NCBI RefSeq assembly: GCF_022836495.1
Contig: NZ_BQXM01000016.1
Span: 48,315-112,314, forward strand
From: Desulforhabdus sp. TSK
Lineage (GTDB): Bacteria; Desulfobacterota; Syntrophobacteria; Syntrophobacterales; Syntrophobacteraceae
Reading direction: 5' to 3'
DNA length: 64,000 nucleotides
A program made the position numbers and the translations under genes. Positions 1-7,836 of the stretch are shown one piece after another; within the stretch, counting starts at the first letter, position 1, and each line of letters opens with the position of its first letter. The notes below the pieces were generated by a model. That model worked only from the letters and a program-made list of their open reading frames with translations. It did no database searches and was not told the origin of the DNA.

Positions 1-2
1 AA

Positions 3-176
3 TACAAAAAGATGATGATTCGCCTCTTCAGCACAGTCGGGCTTGTCGAGCATCCAACCAATGAACCCAATATTTGCCTGGACGATGACAATCTCTTCAT
101 GGTGCGGATCGGAAAGAATGTGCCGGAAAAGATACGGACAGACTTCAAGTGGCTTTGCTTCGGTCAGTACGAGTGA
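3..176 (+). CDS. C-terminal end of a protein entering from outside the window
   Basis: An open frame runs from the left edge to a TGA at 174-176, about 57 residues. It is rich in hydrophobic and charged residues and reads like ordinary coding sequence (for example NLFMVRIGKNVPEKIRTDFK). No family was recognised. Two ATGs at 12 and 15 would also allow a complete 54-residue protein, so it may be a small gene rather than a fragment. The adjacent frame that opens at 43 has a less protein-like composition and was not chosen. Confidence 0.4.
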   Translation, partial: YKKMMIRLFSTVGLVEHPTNEPNICLDDDNLFMVRIGKNVPEKIRTDFKWLCFGQYE

Positions 177-191
177 GACGCTGTCTAAAAA

Positions 192-214
192 TTCCCCCCT
201 GCTCAAGGGGGGAA
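192..214. repeat. short GC-rich palindrome, intergenic
   Basis: TTCCCCCC and GGGGGGAA form a perfect 8-bp stem around a 7-base loop. A related C-run/G-run palindrome lies at 38,033-38,074. Just before it, at 180-191, is a short match to the end of the 160-bp element at 63,174 (GCTGTCTAAAAA). The remaining non-coding stretch, 177-304, shows nothing else recognisable. Confidence 0.6.
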
Positions 215-304
215 TCGCACTGTCCCATGGGATGCTAACTTTCGCCAACCTCCACTACGCTCGTAGTGCTCACAGGATAAGCTCCAGCTTGAATTTTTTC
301 GGCA

Positions 305-1603
305 TCAGGCCAACTCTCCGGCCAGATCCTTGATGGCCCCGGCGATCTTGCTGAGCTCTCCCAGGCGCTCCTTGGCCTTCTCCAAATAAGGCAACGCTGC
401 AGGGTTCTTGTGATTGGCAAGAGCCTGAGCCACCCAGTTCACCACATAGGGGTTTTCATGCTCTGTCAGTGAAACCAGGATTTGGAAGCTCTCCGGGGTC
501 TCAACATTTCCAAGCACACTGATCAAGCCCACTTTCAGCTCATCGAAGGCCGGGTTTTCCCTCAGCACCTTTGCCACCACGGGGATGGCCTGAGCTCCAA
601 GCTTTTCCAAATTCACGAGGCACTTCTGAGCGAAATAGGGAAAACGGAACATGGAGAGCTCCGCCAGCACGCGGATGCTTTCCTCCGATCCCTTTGAGCC
701 GTAGGCATGGAGAAGATCGGGCACGAACAGGCTGGCCCAGGAGAAAGAATAGGTCAAGGGAAGGAGATAGGGGATGGCTCGAGGCCCCGCCTGTTCCACC
801 TGCTCCAGGGTTCCGGCCAGGGCCTGACGCCGCATCTCATACCCTTCTTCCTGCCGGCCCGGGAATCGTTTGGCATCGTTTGCGGCCTTCAGAGCTTCCA
901 CCAGCTTCCTCAGCTGAGGATCTTCCGGGGCCGGGAACAGATCACGGTAGGTACGGGCGCGCTGGGCGACCCAGAATTTTTCCAGCCAGGTCGAGGGAGA
1001 ATAGAAGCAGACCAGGTTCTTCCGATCCATGCCCTCCCTTTTGTGAAATCCGTTCTCCTGGTAAAACGCCTTTTCTTCCTGCGCCACCTGCCATCGCTCG
1101 CGCGTGATGTGAAATGCCCGGTCGTAATCTCCCTGGACGAAAGCGGCCATGACGACGATGTCATGGAGCCGATCTTCTTCGGGATAGGATTCCAGGAGAC
1201 GCTCCGCCAGGCGCTCGGCTTTGTCAATTTCCTGGGCGAAGAGCAGATCGAAGCCTTTCATCACATCTTTTTCCAGTTTATCCTTTTTCTTGGCCTGCTC
1301 TTCCATTTCCTGCAGCCGGTCGGCGGGCATCTGCCTGCGCGCTTCCTCGTGCCTGGGCAGGCAGCATTTCTTGTACTTCTTACCCGAGCCGCAGGGGCAG
1401 GGATCGTTTCTTCCCGCCGAAGTGATGAGGAGGTTGTCGGCGAGGGCCATGCGGCGCCGCGATTCCTGAAAATCATGGAGTCGTTTTTCCAGTTCCTGCC
1501 GGGTCAAGCTGTATTTGGCAGCGATGACGTCGGGATCGCCTCCCTGCAGCAACTCGAACACGGGTTGAAGGGGATTCAGAGGAGCTTGCGGATTGCTTTC
1601 CAT
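305..1603 (-). CDS. SEC-C motif protein with C-terminal HEAT-like repeats
   Basis: 432-residue protein. Residues 66-82 hold a SEC-C zinc motif (CPCGSGKKYKKCC; C69, C71, C80, C81), known from the tail of SecA and from many stand-alone proteins of unclear function. The rest is helical, and the last ~130 residues look like HEAT/armadillo repeats (LPLTYSFSWASLFVPDLL, then repeated helix pairs). No enzymatic motif is visible. It is a single gene, transcribed away from the DtxR-type gene. A role in protein quality control or as a scaffold is possible from the motif but is inference. Confidence 0.8.
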   Translation of the reverse strand: MESNPQAPLNPLQPVFELLQGGDPDVIAAKYSLTRQELEKRLHDFQESRRRMALADNLLITSAGRNDPCPCGSGKKYKKCCLPRHEEARRQMPADRLQEMEEQAKKKDKLEKDVMKGFDLLFAQEIDKAERLAERLLESYPEEDRLHDIVVMAAFVQGDYDRAFHITRERWQVAQEEKAFYQENGFHKREGMDRKNLVCFYSPSTWLEKFWVAQRARTYRDLFPAPEDPQLRKLVEALKAANDAKRFPGRQEEGYEMRRQALAGTLEQVEQAGPRAIPYLLPLTYSFSWASLFVPDLLHAYGSKGSEESIRVLAELSMFRFPYFAQKCLVNLEKLGAQAIPVVAKVLRENPAFDELKVGLISVLGNVETPESFQILVSLTEHENPYVVNWVAQALANHKNPAALPYLEKAKERLGELSKIAGAIKDLAGELA

Positions 1604-1803
1604 TTCCTTAATCCTTTTCAGATCATTTATTGCGGGACGAAGCCCCCCCGTTCAGGCGGTCCTGCCCTCCCATGTAAGGGCTCAAGGTGCAAGGCTTTTT
1701 AACAGCTTTTCCCGTTCCTGTCAAAACCAGTCGGCGTTCAAAGGGATTCATGGTTCCGACAACGCGAACAGCCGAAGGCTTATCCCCTGCGCGCTCCCCA
1801 GAA

Positions 1804-1832
1804 CTATAGCACAGCCACGGCCCATGTCGAAA
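1804..1832 (-). promoter_or_regulatory. candidate sigma-70 promoter for the SEC-C gene
   Basis: On the minus strand, TTCGAC (1827-1832) and TATAGT (1804-1809) are 17 bases apart and point at the SEC-C gene. The -10 is good and the -35 is weak. The rest of the 1604-2010 intergenic stretch shows no gene or repeat. Confidence 0.35.
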
Positions 1833-2010
1833 GAATTGGCACGGCGGGCGGCAATGCCTCTTCTCTAAGGACCTCCGGGGGAGCCGAGCCCGGCACGCAT
1901 CCCTTCGAGGCTCGGCGAAACGACACGAGATTCCGGCCGTTGGAGCTTGACGCTCACGAGGGAAATGGATAAGCTGGAGCATCCATTCAGAAGGGAGGAA
2001 GGCGCTTGGG

Positions 2011-2541
2011 ATGAGCTCAGATATCGCGGAAGGACTTTCCGCCAGCCTGGAAGACTACCTGGAAGTCATCTTCCACCTGGAACAATCCAATCGTGTCGCT
2101 CGAGCCAAGGACATCGCCGACCAGATGAACGTGCAGCGAGCTTCCGTAACGGGAGCCTTGAAGGCGCTGGCCAGCCGCGGGCTCATCAATTACAGTCCCT
2201 ACAGCTACATCACGCTGACTCCGCCGGGACGCAGCATCGCCAAGGATATCATTCGACGGCACGATACCCTCAAAGACCTTTTCGTGACGGCCCTCCAAAT
2301 GGAACCGGACGATGCCGAAGCCAACGCCTGCCGCATCGAGCACGCCATCGACCCTCTGGCTATCGACCGGCTGGTGCGCTTTCTGGAATTCATCAAGATC
2401 TGCCCGCGCACGGGAATGGACTGGTTCGAAGCCTTCGCCCGCTACTGCCAGAAGGGCATCCAGACCTCCAACTGTGAGAACTGCCTGAAGACATGCCTTG
2501 AAAGGCTCGATGCTCAAAACGAAAACGGCGCATCGCCGTAG
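2011..2541 (+). CDS. DtxR/MntR-family metal-dependent transcriptional regulator
   Basis: 176 residues. Residues 10-75 match the winged-helix DNA-binding domain of DtxR/MntR regulators (SLEDYLEVIFHLE, then VARAKDIADQMNV, RASVTGALKALASRGLI). The next part (H-rich RRHDTLKDLF, then DDAEANACRIEHAID) is the metal-binding/dimerisation domain. Members repress metal uptake or efflux genes when Fe(II) or Mn(II) is bound. There is no C-terminal SH3-like domain. Instead the tail has a Cys cluster (NCENCLKTC), common in deltaproteobacterial members and perhaps metal binding. AGGAAGG lies ~8 bases before the ATG. No transporter gene is adjacent, so the target is unknown. Confidence 0.88.
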   Translation: MSSDIAEGLSASLEDYLEVIFHLEQSNRVARAKDIADQMNVQRASVTGALKALASRGLINYSPYSYITLTPPGRSIAKDIIRRHDTLKDLFVTALQMEPDDAEANACRIEHAIDPLAIDRLVRFLEFIKICPRTGMDWFEAFARYCQKGIQTSNCENCLKTCLERLDAQNENGASP

Positions 2542-2640
2542 TACTGCAACGAGAGCTCTTGCGTAGGGTGGGCTTTGCCCACCATTCTGCGCCGATGGCA
2601 TTGGTTGGTGGGCAAAAGCCCACCCTACGCGGGAGAGCAA
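2541..2640. repeat. dispersed palindromic repeat, family P1, copy 1
   Basis: About 100 bp containing GTAGGGTGGGC...GCCCACCCTAC arms that pair almost perfectly around a ~25-base centre. Related copies lie at 17,684-17,801 (inverted) and 37,015-37,122. The copy fills almost all of the gap between the stop codons of the two convergent genes, so it may act as a bidirectional transcription end. Confidence 0.85.
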
Positions 2641-2643
2641 TAT

Positions 2644-3588
2644 CTACCCTGCCGCCTCCTGCTTTTCTTCTTCGGCAGCGGAATTGGCCAATCGCACGGT
2701 AAAATCCAGGATCGCTGAGCTCTCCTGGTAGGCCTGCCTGCTGAATTCTCCCAGGTGTGCAGCACTCCGTTTAAAGTCCTCCACAAAAGCGTTCAGATCC
2801 TGCCGGTCATACCATTCTTCGTAGCGGTCGAGTCCCTCCCGCAGAAGGCCAAGGATATCCTTCGTGTAGGGATTCATCTGCGTTATGGCGGAGTAGAGGA
2901 CACCGCTCTGAGCGAAGATTCTCCCCAGAAGATTCATTTCCAGGCGATAGCTGGGACTCGTGTATTCCATGGTTTCGGCGATATCGACCCCATAATCCCG
3001 AAGCACCCGGCCTGTGAGCATCGTGGTCATGTGGAAGAGCACCTGGATGATGCTCATCATGCGATCATGCTCTTCGGGCGAGGCCTCCTTGACTTTCACC
3101 CCTCGATCCACAAAGAGGCGCCGCAGGAGGGACCAATCCGCCCGTTCGATGCGGACGGGACAGGCCACGAGTGTCTGCCCCCTGAAAGAGGAAATGCGCC
3201 CCCCGAACATGGGGTGCAGCCCAACGACGGCAGCGGGGGAGCGGAGCATTTCCGCGATGGGCAGGGTCTTGAGGCTGGTGAGATCCATGAGCAGCTGACC
3301 CGGGCGCGTAAAAGGAACAAGCTCACGGATGACGGCGACGGTCTTGTGCAGGGGAACCGCAAACAAAATCACGTCCGATTCCTCGACCACTTCCCGGTTG
3401 GTGCGCTCGGCGGAAAGGTCGGCCGCCGTGACCCGATACCCCATTTCCTGGAAGAATTTACCGAACAATCGCCCCATTTCCCCCAGGCCGCCGATCACAC
3501 CCATGCGGCTTCCCGGTCCCCAGCGTGGATGAGGCGGCACATGGCCACAAGCCTCAAAAACCATCGCATTTTCACTCTCCGACATCAT
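2644..3588 (-). CDS. tyrA: prephenate dehydrogenase
   Basis: 314 residues. Oxidative decarboxylation of prephenate to 4-hydroxyphenylpyruvate in tyrosine synthesis. An NAD(P)-binding Rossmann motif is at residues 29-40 (GVIGGLGEMG), followed by DVILFAVPLHKT and the family signature GLHPMFGG. The C-terminal half is the helical dimerisation region (HDRMMSIIQVLFHMTTMLTG). The first ~27 residues are a non-conserved leader, so translation could start later. No chorismate mutase or ACT domain is present. It lies far from the trp/aro operon in this window. Confidence 0.87.
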   Translation of the reverse strand: MMSESENAMVFEACGHVPPHPRWGPGSRMGVIGGLGEMGRLFGKFFQEMGYRVTAADLSAERTNREVVEESDVILFAVPLHKTVAVIRELVPFTRPGQLLMDLTSLKTLPIAEMLRSPAAVVGLHPMFGGRISSFRGQTLVACPVRIERADWSLLRRLFVDRGVKVKEASPEEHDRMMSIIQVLFHMTTMLTGRVLRDYGVDIAETMEYTSPSYRLEMNLLGRIFAQSGVLYSAITQMNPYTKDILGLLREGLDRYEEWYDRQDLNAFVEDFKRSAAHLGEFSRQAYQESSAILDFTVRLANSAAEEEKQEAAG

Positions 3589-3667
3589 CGTCCTTCCTTA
3601 TGGCCTGCAGCGCCCCACGCTGCAAAAACGCTCCGCCCCCTGATTCTTGTCGAGCTTCCGGCAGGCT

Positions 3668-4129
3668 CTATCCCGTGAAGACGAGGTCGGATCGCACCCA
3701 GCCGACTGGGTCCCCCCCGAAGAAGTAACCCAGCTGAATCCACTCACCCTTGGTGGTGAGCACCTTGTAGATCTCCCCTCGCTTGGCTATCGCCACCACT
3801 TTGGATTTCGTGCTTCCGGAGCTTCTCAGGTTCGCTTCGGTGACGAGGATGACCGCAGTCTTGACCTTGGAAACGAGCGGCTTATGGACCCACCCCCTGT
3901 TGTTTTCCCAGTCGCAAAAATAAACCCAGTCACCCTGTACTTTTTCTATCTTGATGGGATATCCCAGTGGGGCACGAAAGCTGACCTCGCTCTTCATACT
4001 TGGTCCAGAGCGTATATTTACCTGGTCTTTCAGGATGCTGTCGGCACAGACTGATCCGGAATAGACCAGGAAAAGAAAACTTATGGAAACACATACCCCC
4101 GCCACACCATTTGAAATAGTCCTTTTCAC
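3668..4129 (-). CDS. secreted bacterial SH3-domain protein
   Basis: 153 residues. A signal peptide covers residues 1-30 (KRTIS, then a hydrophobic stretch ending SVCADS). Two tandem bacterial SH3 domains follow, each starting with a NIRSGPS / NLRSSGS strand. These domains usually bind peptidoglycan or other cell-wall ligands. The start is GTG at 4129, six bases after AGGAGG. An ATG four bases upstream is in another frame. No catalytic domain is attached. An envelope role is inferred from the domain. Confidence 0.75.
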   Translation of the reverse strand: MKRTISNGVAGVCVSISFLFLVYSGSVCADSILKDQVNIRSGPSMKSEVSFRAPLGYPIKIEKVQGDWVYFCDWENNRGWVHKPLVSKVKTAVILVTEANLRSSGSTKSKVVAIAKRGEIYKVLTTKGEWIQLGYFFGGDPVGWVRSDLVFTG

Positions 4130-4513
4130 TCATTCCTCCTTTGTTGAATGGTCCGATTGGTTGCCATGGACGATTGAGAAAACGAAGCGCACTCCGTGCG
4201 TATCGTTTTCAGCACTCCACCCCCCATCGCAAATCGTAAACGGATGAGGCTCCATGCCGTACAGGCCTGCGCACAAGATGCGTGCAAGGCCATTCCGGCT
4301 CGAGGCATTCGGCCTAAGCCCACCGGAGGCACCCCGGTGTCGGCAATGCGGAAGGAAGAAAGCAGCGCTCAAAAGCCCCGTGTCGGAAGCGATGTGATCC
4401 AAAGCTTCCCCAAGGGTACGGACAGCATCCACCTCATGTGCCAAGCGAAAAATCACAGCCGACAGGGTGGAGATAGAGATCTCCCGAGTACCAATAACGA
4501 GAATCCTGAACAT
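4130..4513 (-). CDS. hypothetical protein, N-terminus resembles a response-regulator receiver
   Basis: 127 codons ending directly before the SH3 gene. The first ~50 residues (FRILVIGT..., then LAHEVDAVRTLGEALDHIAS) resemble the first strand and helix of a receiver domain. The phosphoacceptor Asp strand is not recognisable, and the second half is Cys/His/Gly-rich with no family look. It may be a decayed or frameshifted receiver gene, or spurious. No strong ribosome-binding site precedes the ATG. Confidence 0.3.
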   Translation of the reverse strand: MFRILVIGTREISISTLSAVIFRLAHEVDAVRTLGEALDHIASDTGLLSAAFFLPHCRHRGASGGLRPNASSRNGLARILCAGLYGMEPHPFTICDGGWSAENDTHGVRFVFSIVHGNQSDHSTKEE

Positions 4514-4720
4514 CGTCGCTTTCTGATGGCTCCGCCTCTTCCGAGCTTCCCCACAGCCAAAGCTCGGGCACGATCACCTCGACTATGGCTGCAACGTTAC
4601 CAGATGAACGCCCATCTGGCAACTCCGACCCTATTGCTTTGTGTGCTGCACTTGACTATAAGCTCAGAAGTCGACCATGGGGAACCCAGGGAACATGAAC
4701 CACTGAATGGCTGTCACGTC

Positions 4721-5491
4721 ATGCATGCTCGAAGTCAAACCTCTGTACCTTCAATTAAATCCGGCAGGGAACGTGATGCGGTGTATGCCGTGCCGCGCGA
4801 AAAAATAGCGGATTTCACTTTTGACGAAACCGTCGCCCGGGTCTTCCCTGACATGATACAGAGATCGGTTCCCGGATATGCCGCGATCATCTCCATGATC
4901 GGTATCCTGGCCGACAGATACGCCCGGGAAAACACCTTTCTCTATGATCTTGGCTGCTCCCTGGGGGCTGCCACCCTTTCCATGCGCCATCACCTGCGGC
5001 ACTCACGGTGCCGCATCATCGCCGTGGACAACTCCGAAGCCATGGTCCGCCGATGCAGCCGCATCATGGAGACCGATGCCTCCACCATCCCCGTGGACCT
5101 GGTGTGCGCCGACATCCTGGATGTTCAGATCCGCAACGCATCGGTGGTCGTGCTCAATTTCATCCTGCAGTTCATCCCTCCCGCCGATCGCCTCCAGGTC
5201 GTCCGGAATATTTATGAGGGACTTTTGCCCGGCGGCATCCTGGTCCTTTCGGAAAAGATCCGGTTCCCCCATCCCCATCAGGAAGCGTTTCATGCGGACA
5301 TGCACCATGCGTTCAAGAAGGCCAACGGCTACAGTGACCTCGAAATCAGCCAGAAAAGGACCGCCCTGGAAAAGGTGCTCATCCCGGAAACCCTTGCCGC
5401 ACACCGGGAGCGCATTTACACTGCAGGCTTCACCCACTGCGAGGTTTGGTTTCAATGCCTCAATTTTGCATCCCTTTGTGCACAAAAGTGA
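4721..5491 (+). CDS. cmoA: carboxy-S-adenosyl-L-methionine synthase
   Basis: 256 residues, close to the usual ~247. CmoA makes carboxy-SAM from SAM and prephenate for wobble-uridine modification of tRNA. Visible features are the N-terminal FTFDETVARVFPDMIQRSVPGY segment split around residues 30-50, the SAM-binding loop LYDLGCSLGAATLS, and the PPADR/GGILVLSEKI strands of the methyltransferase fold. The frame stays open upstream to 4196, but that part has no family similarity, so ATG 4721 was chosen. cmoB follows after 28 bases. The prephenate it uses links it to the aromatic pathway. Confidence 0.9.
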   Translation: MHARSQTSVPSIKSGRERDAVYAVPREKIADFTFDETVARVFPDMIQRSVPGYAAIISMIGILADRYARENTFLYDLGCSLGAATLSMRHHLRHSRCRIIAVDNSEAMVRRCSRIMETDASTIPVDLVCADILDVQIRNASVVVLNFILQFIPPADRLQVVRNIYEGLLPGGILVLSEKIRFPHPHQEAFHADMHHAFKKANGYSDLEISQKRTALEKVLIPETLAAHRERIYTAGFTHCEVWFQCLNFASLCAQK

Positions 5492-5519
5492 GGCGTTTTC
5501 AACACGCTGACGGCCGTTT

Positions 5520-6491
5520 ATGGATTACAATGCCTTCTACCAGAGACTGGAAGCGACTCCCCTGACTCCGTGGCTGCAGACACTGCCGCGCCGCGTGAAC
5601 CGCGCGCTGCTCGAATCGCCCCACGGGGACTGGCCCAGGTGGCAGGAGATCCTGCGTCGGCTCCCTCCCCTGAAGCCTTCCTCCGTGGACCTGAATGTCG
5701 GTGCCGTGCGCATCGGAGATTCCGGCGACTGCGATGCCGGTGCTCGACAGGTGTTGGAGCAGCTCCTGCGGCAGCTGCACCCCTGGAGGAAGGGCCCTTA
5801 CCGCGTTTTCGGCATTCCCATCCACACCGAATGGCGTTCGGACTGGAAATGGGAGCGCCTCTGCCGGCACATTCAACCCCTCCGGGATCGCCTGGTTTTG
5901 GACGTGGGATGCGGCAACGGCTACCACTGCTGGCGCATGGCGGGCGCGGGAGCAAAGCTCGTCGTCGGCATCGATCCATACCTGCTGTTCGTTGCCCAGT
6001 TCCAGGCATTGCACCGCTATATGGACCATCCGAACGTGCAGGTCCTGCCCCTCGGGATAGAGGATATTCCGAAGGACCTGGAAGGTTTTGACACCGTCTT
6101 TTCCATGGGCGTGCTGTATCACCGCCGGTCTCCCATGGACCATCTGCTGGAGCTGAAGTCCTGCCTGCGGAGAGGGAGTGAGCTCATTCTCGAAACCCTT
6201 GTCATCGAAGGCGGACCGCGGGAATCCCTCGTGCCGCCGGGACGCTACGCCAAGATGCGCAACGTGTGGTTTCTTCCCTCCTGCTCCACGCTGGAATCCT
6301 GGCTGAAGCGCTGCGGGTTCGCCGACGTGCGCCTCGTCAACGAATGCCGGACCACCACCGAGGAACAACGGTCCACCGACTGGATGACCTTCGAATCCCT
6401 GCCGGACTACCTGGACCCGAAAAACCCTCATCTGACGGTGGAGGGACTCCCGGCCCCCAGGAGAGCGATCTTTCTCGCCACAAAACCGTGA
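5520..6491 (+). CDS. cmoB: tRNA U34 carboxymethyltransferase
   Basis: 323 residues, the same length as the E. coli protein. CmoB transfers the carboxymethyl group from carboxy-SAM (made by the adjacent CmoA) to 5-hydroxyuridine at tRNA position 34, giving cmo5U. The signatures include WRKGPYRVFGIPIHTEWRSD, the SAM loop LVLDVGCGNGYH, GIDPYLLFVAQF, FSMGVLYHRRSP and the C-terminal NVWFLPS segment. A hydroxylase for the first step (TrhO/TrhP) is not in this window. Confidence 0.93.
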   Translation: MDYNAFYQRLEATPLTPWLQTLPRRVNRALLESPHGDWPRWQEILRRLPPLKPSSVDLNVGAVRIGDSGDCDAGARQVLEQLLRQLHPWRKGPYRVFGIPIHTEWRSDWKWERLCRHIQPLRDRLVLDVGCGNGYHCWRMAGAGAKLVVGIDPYLLFVAQFQALHRYMDHPNVQVLPLGIEDIPKDLEGFDTVFSMGVLYHRRSPMDHLLELKSCLRRGSELILETLVIEGGPRESLVPPGRYAKMRNVWFLPSCSTLESWLKRCGFADVRLVNECRTTTEEQRSTDWMTFESLPDYLDPKNPHLTVEGLPAPRRAIFLATKP

Positions 6492-6550
6492 CCACCATCC
6501 GTTCAGGCGTCGAAAGACGCAAGCTCTGAGCGGAAGCATCCCACGGGAGG

Positions 6551-7753
6551 TTGAATTTGGATCATCATTCAAGTCATTTCACTCAGGCCTTCATTCACCT
6601 GGATCGCCTCACCCACAACATGCGCCTCCTCCAGGGGCTGGTGGGGATAAGGCCGCTGTGGCCCGCCATCAAGGCCAACGCCTATGGCCACGGCGCGCAA
6701 ATCGTCGGCCGCCACCTGGTGGGTCTGGGATACAAGACCTTCTGCGTCGCCCACGTCTCCGAAGCCATCGACCTGGCAGATGCAGGGCTCAAAGCCACCT
6801 TCATCGTTCTCTCGGCCACTCTCCCGGAAAACAGCCCCTACCTGGTGGCTTACCCCTGCGAACCGGTGGTCTGCACGGTGGAGATGGTGGAAAGCCTTGC
6901 CGGGGAAGCTGCCAGGACCGGCAAAACGATTTCCGCGCACCTCAAGATCGATACGGGCATGGGGCGCGTGGGCATTCACCCCGATGCCGTGGCGGACTTC
7001 CTGGAACGGTGCCGCAACTACCCGAATGTTTCCATCAAGGGCATGATGAGCCATTTCCCCATGGCCGACGAGGCGGACAAGTCCTTTTCCCAGCAGCAAA
7101 TCGCTCAATTTCATCGCACGCGGGAGGTCGCCCGGAGCTATGGGATCCGAACGTTTCATTTTGCCAACAGTGCTGCAATTTTCGATCTGCCGGATGCTCA
7201 TTCCGATGCGGTGCGCCCGGGCATTTCCGTGTACGGCTTGAAGCCGTCCCATGTCATGTCCAACCCGCAGGTCGACGCGCTCCAGCCGGTCCTCGAATGG
7301 AAGACCCGGATCACGTTTCTCAAGGAGGTCCCTGCCGGTACAGGCCTGAGTTACGGGCACGCCTTTCGCACCGACAGACCGTCTCTCATCGCCACCATTC
7401 CCCTTGGCTACGGGGACGGGATGAGCCGCCTGCTCTCCAACAAGCTGGAGCTTCTCATTGGCGGGGTCCGCTGTCCCCAGGTGGGCCGCATCTGCATGGA
7501 CCAGTGCCTGGTGGATGTGACCGCCTTGCGCGGCCGGGTGAAATTGGGGGATTCCGTCGTGATTGTGGGACGGCAGGGCCGGGAGGAGATCACCGTGGAT
7601 GATTTGGCTCAACAGTTGGGCACCATCAATTACGAGATTGTCACCAATATCGCCGGACGTGTTCCCCGAATTCCGGTGGGTCCAAGCATGGCGGGGGCAT
7701 CGACTGAGAGCGTGGGAGATGATGGGACGCTGAAGACGCTGACAGAGCGCTGA
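6551..7753 (+). CDS. alr: alanine racemase
   Basis: 400 residues. PLP-dependent conversion of L- to D-alanine for peptidoglycan. The PLP lysine is K41 in PAIKANAYGHG, and the second catalytic base is Y268 in GTGLSYGHAF. KIDTGMGRVG and RICMDQCLVD are also family motifs. The TTG at 6551 is the best start, with GGGAGG just upstream. The last ~20 residues are a non-conserved tail. It follows cmoB by 59 bases and may be cotranscribed with it. Confidence 0.93.
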   Translation: MNLDHHSSHFTQAFIHLDRLTHNMRLLQGLVGIRPLWPAIKANAYGHGAQIVGRHLVGLGYKTFCVAHVSEAIDLADAGLKATFIVLSATLPENSPYLVAYPCEPVVCTVEMVESLAGEAARTGKTISAHLKIDTGMGRVGIHPDAVADFLERCRNYPNVSIKGMMSHFPMADEADKSFSQQQIAQFHRTREVARSYGIRTFHFANSAAIFDLPDAHSDAVRPGISVYGLKPSHVMSNPQVDALQPVLEWKTRITFLKEVPAGTGLSYGHAFRTDRPSLIATIPLGYGDGMSRLLSNKLELLIGGVRCPQVGRICMDQCLVDVTALRGRVKLGDSVVIVGRQGREEITVDDLAQQLGTINYEIVTNIAGRVPRIPVGPSMAGASTESVGDDGTLKTLTER

Positions 7754-7780
7754 CTGACGCTGATCAAAGCACACTGTGCA

Positions 7781-7823
7781 GTCTCTCCGCGTCCCGTCTT
7801 CCATAGCGGGGACGCGGAGAGAC
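7781..7823. other. 15-bp perfect inverted repeat before the thioredoxin-fold gene
   Basis: GTCTCTCCGCGTCCC (7781-7795) pairs perfectly with GGGACGCGGAGAGAC (7809-7823). No T-run follows. The ribosome-binding site GAGAGGAAGG of the next gene starts right after the stem, so the hairpin could insulate or modulate its translation. Confidence 0.6.
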
Positions 7824-7836
7824 CGAGAGGAAGGCC

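Noticed and set aside
4196..4720. N-terminal extension of cmoA by 175 codons
   Set aside because: Family length is ~247 residues and the extension has no similarity; the ATG at 4721 gives the expected size.
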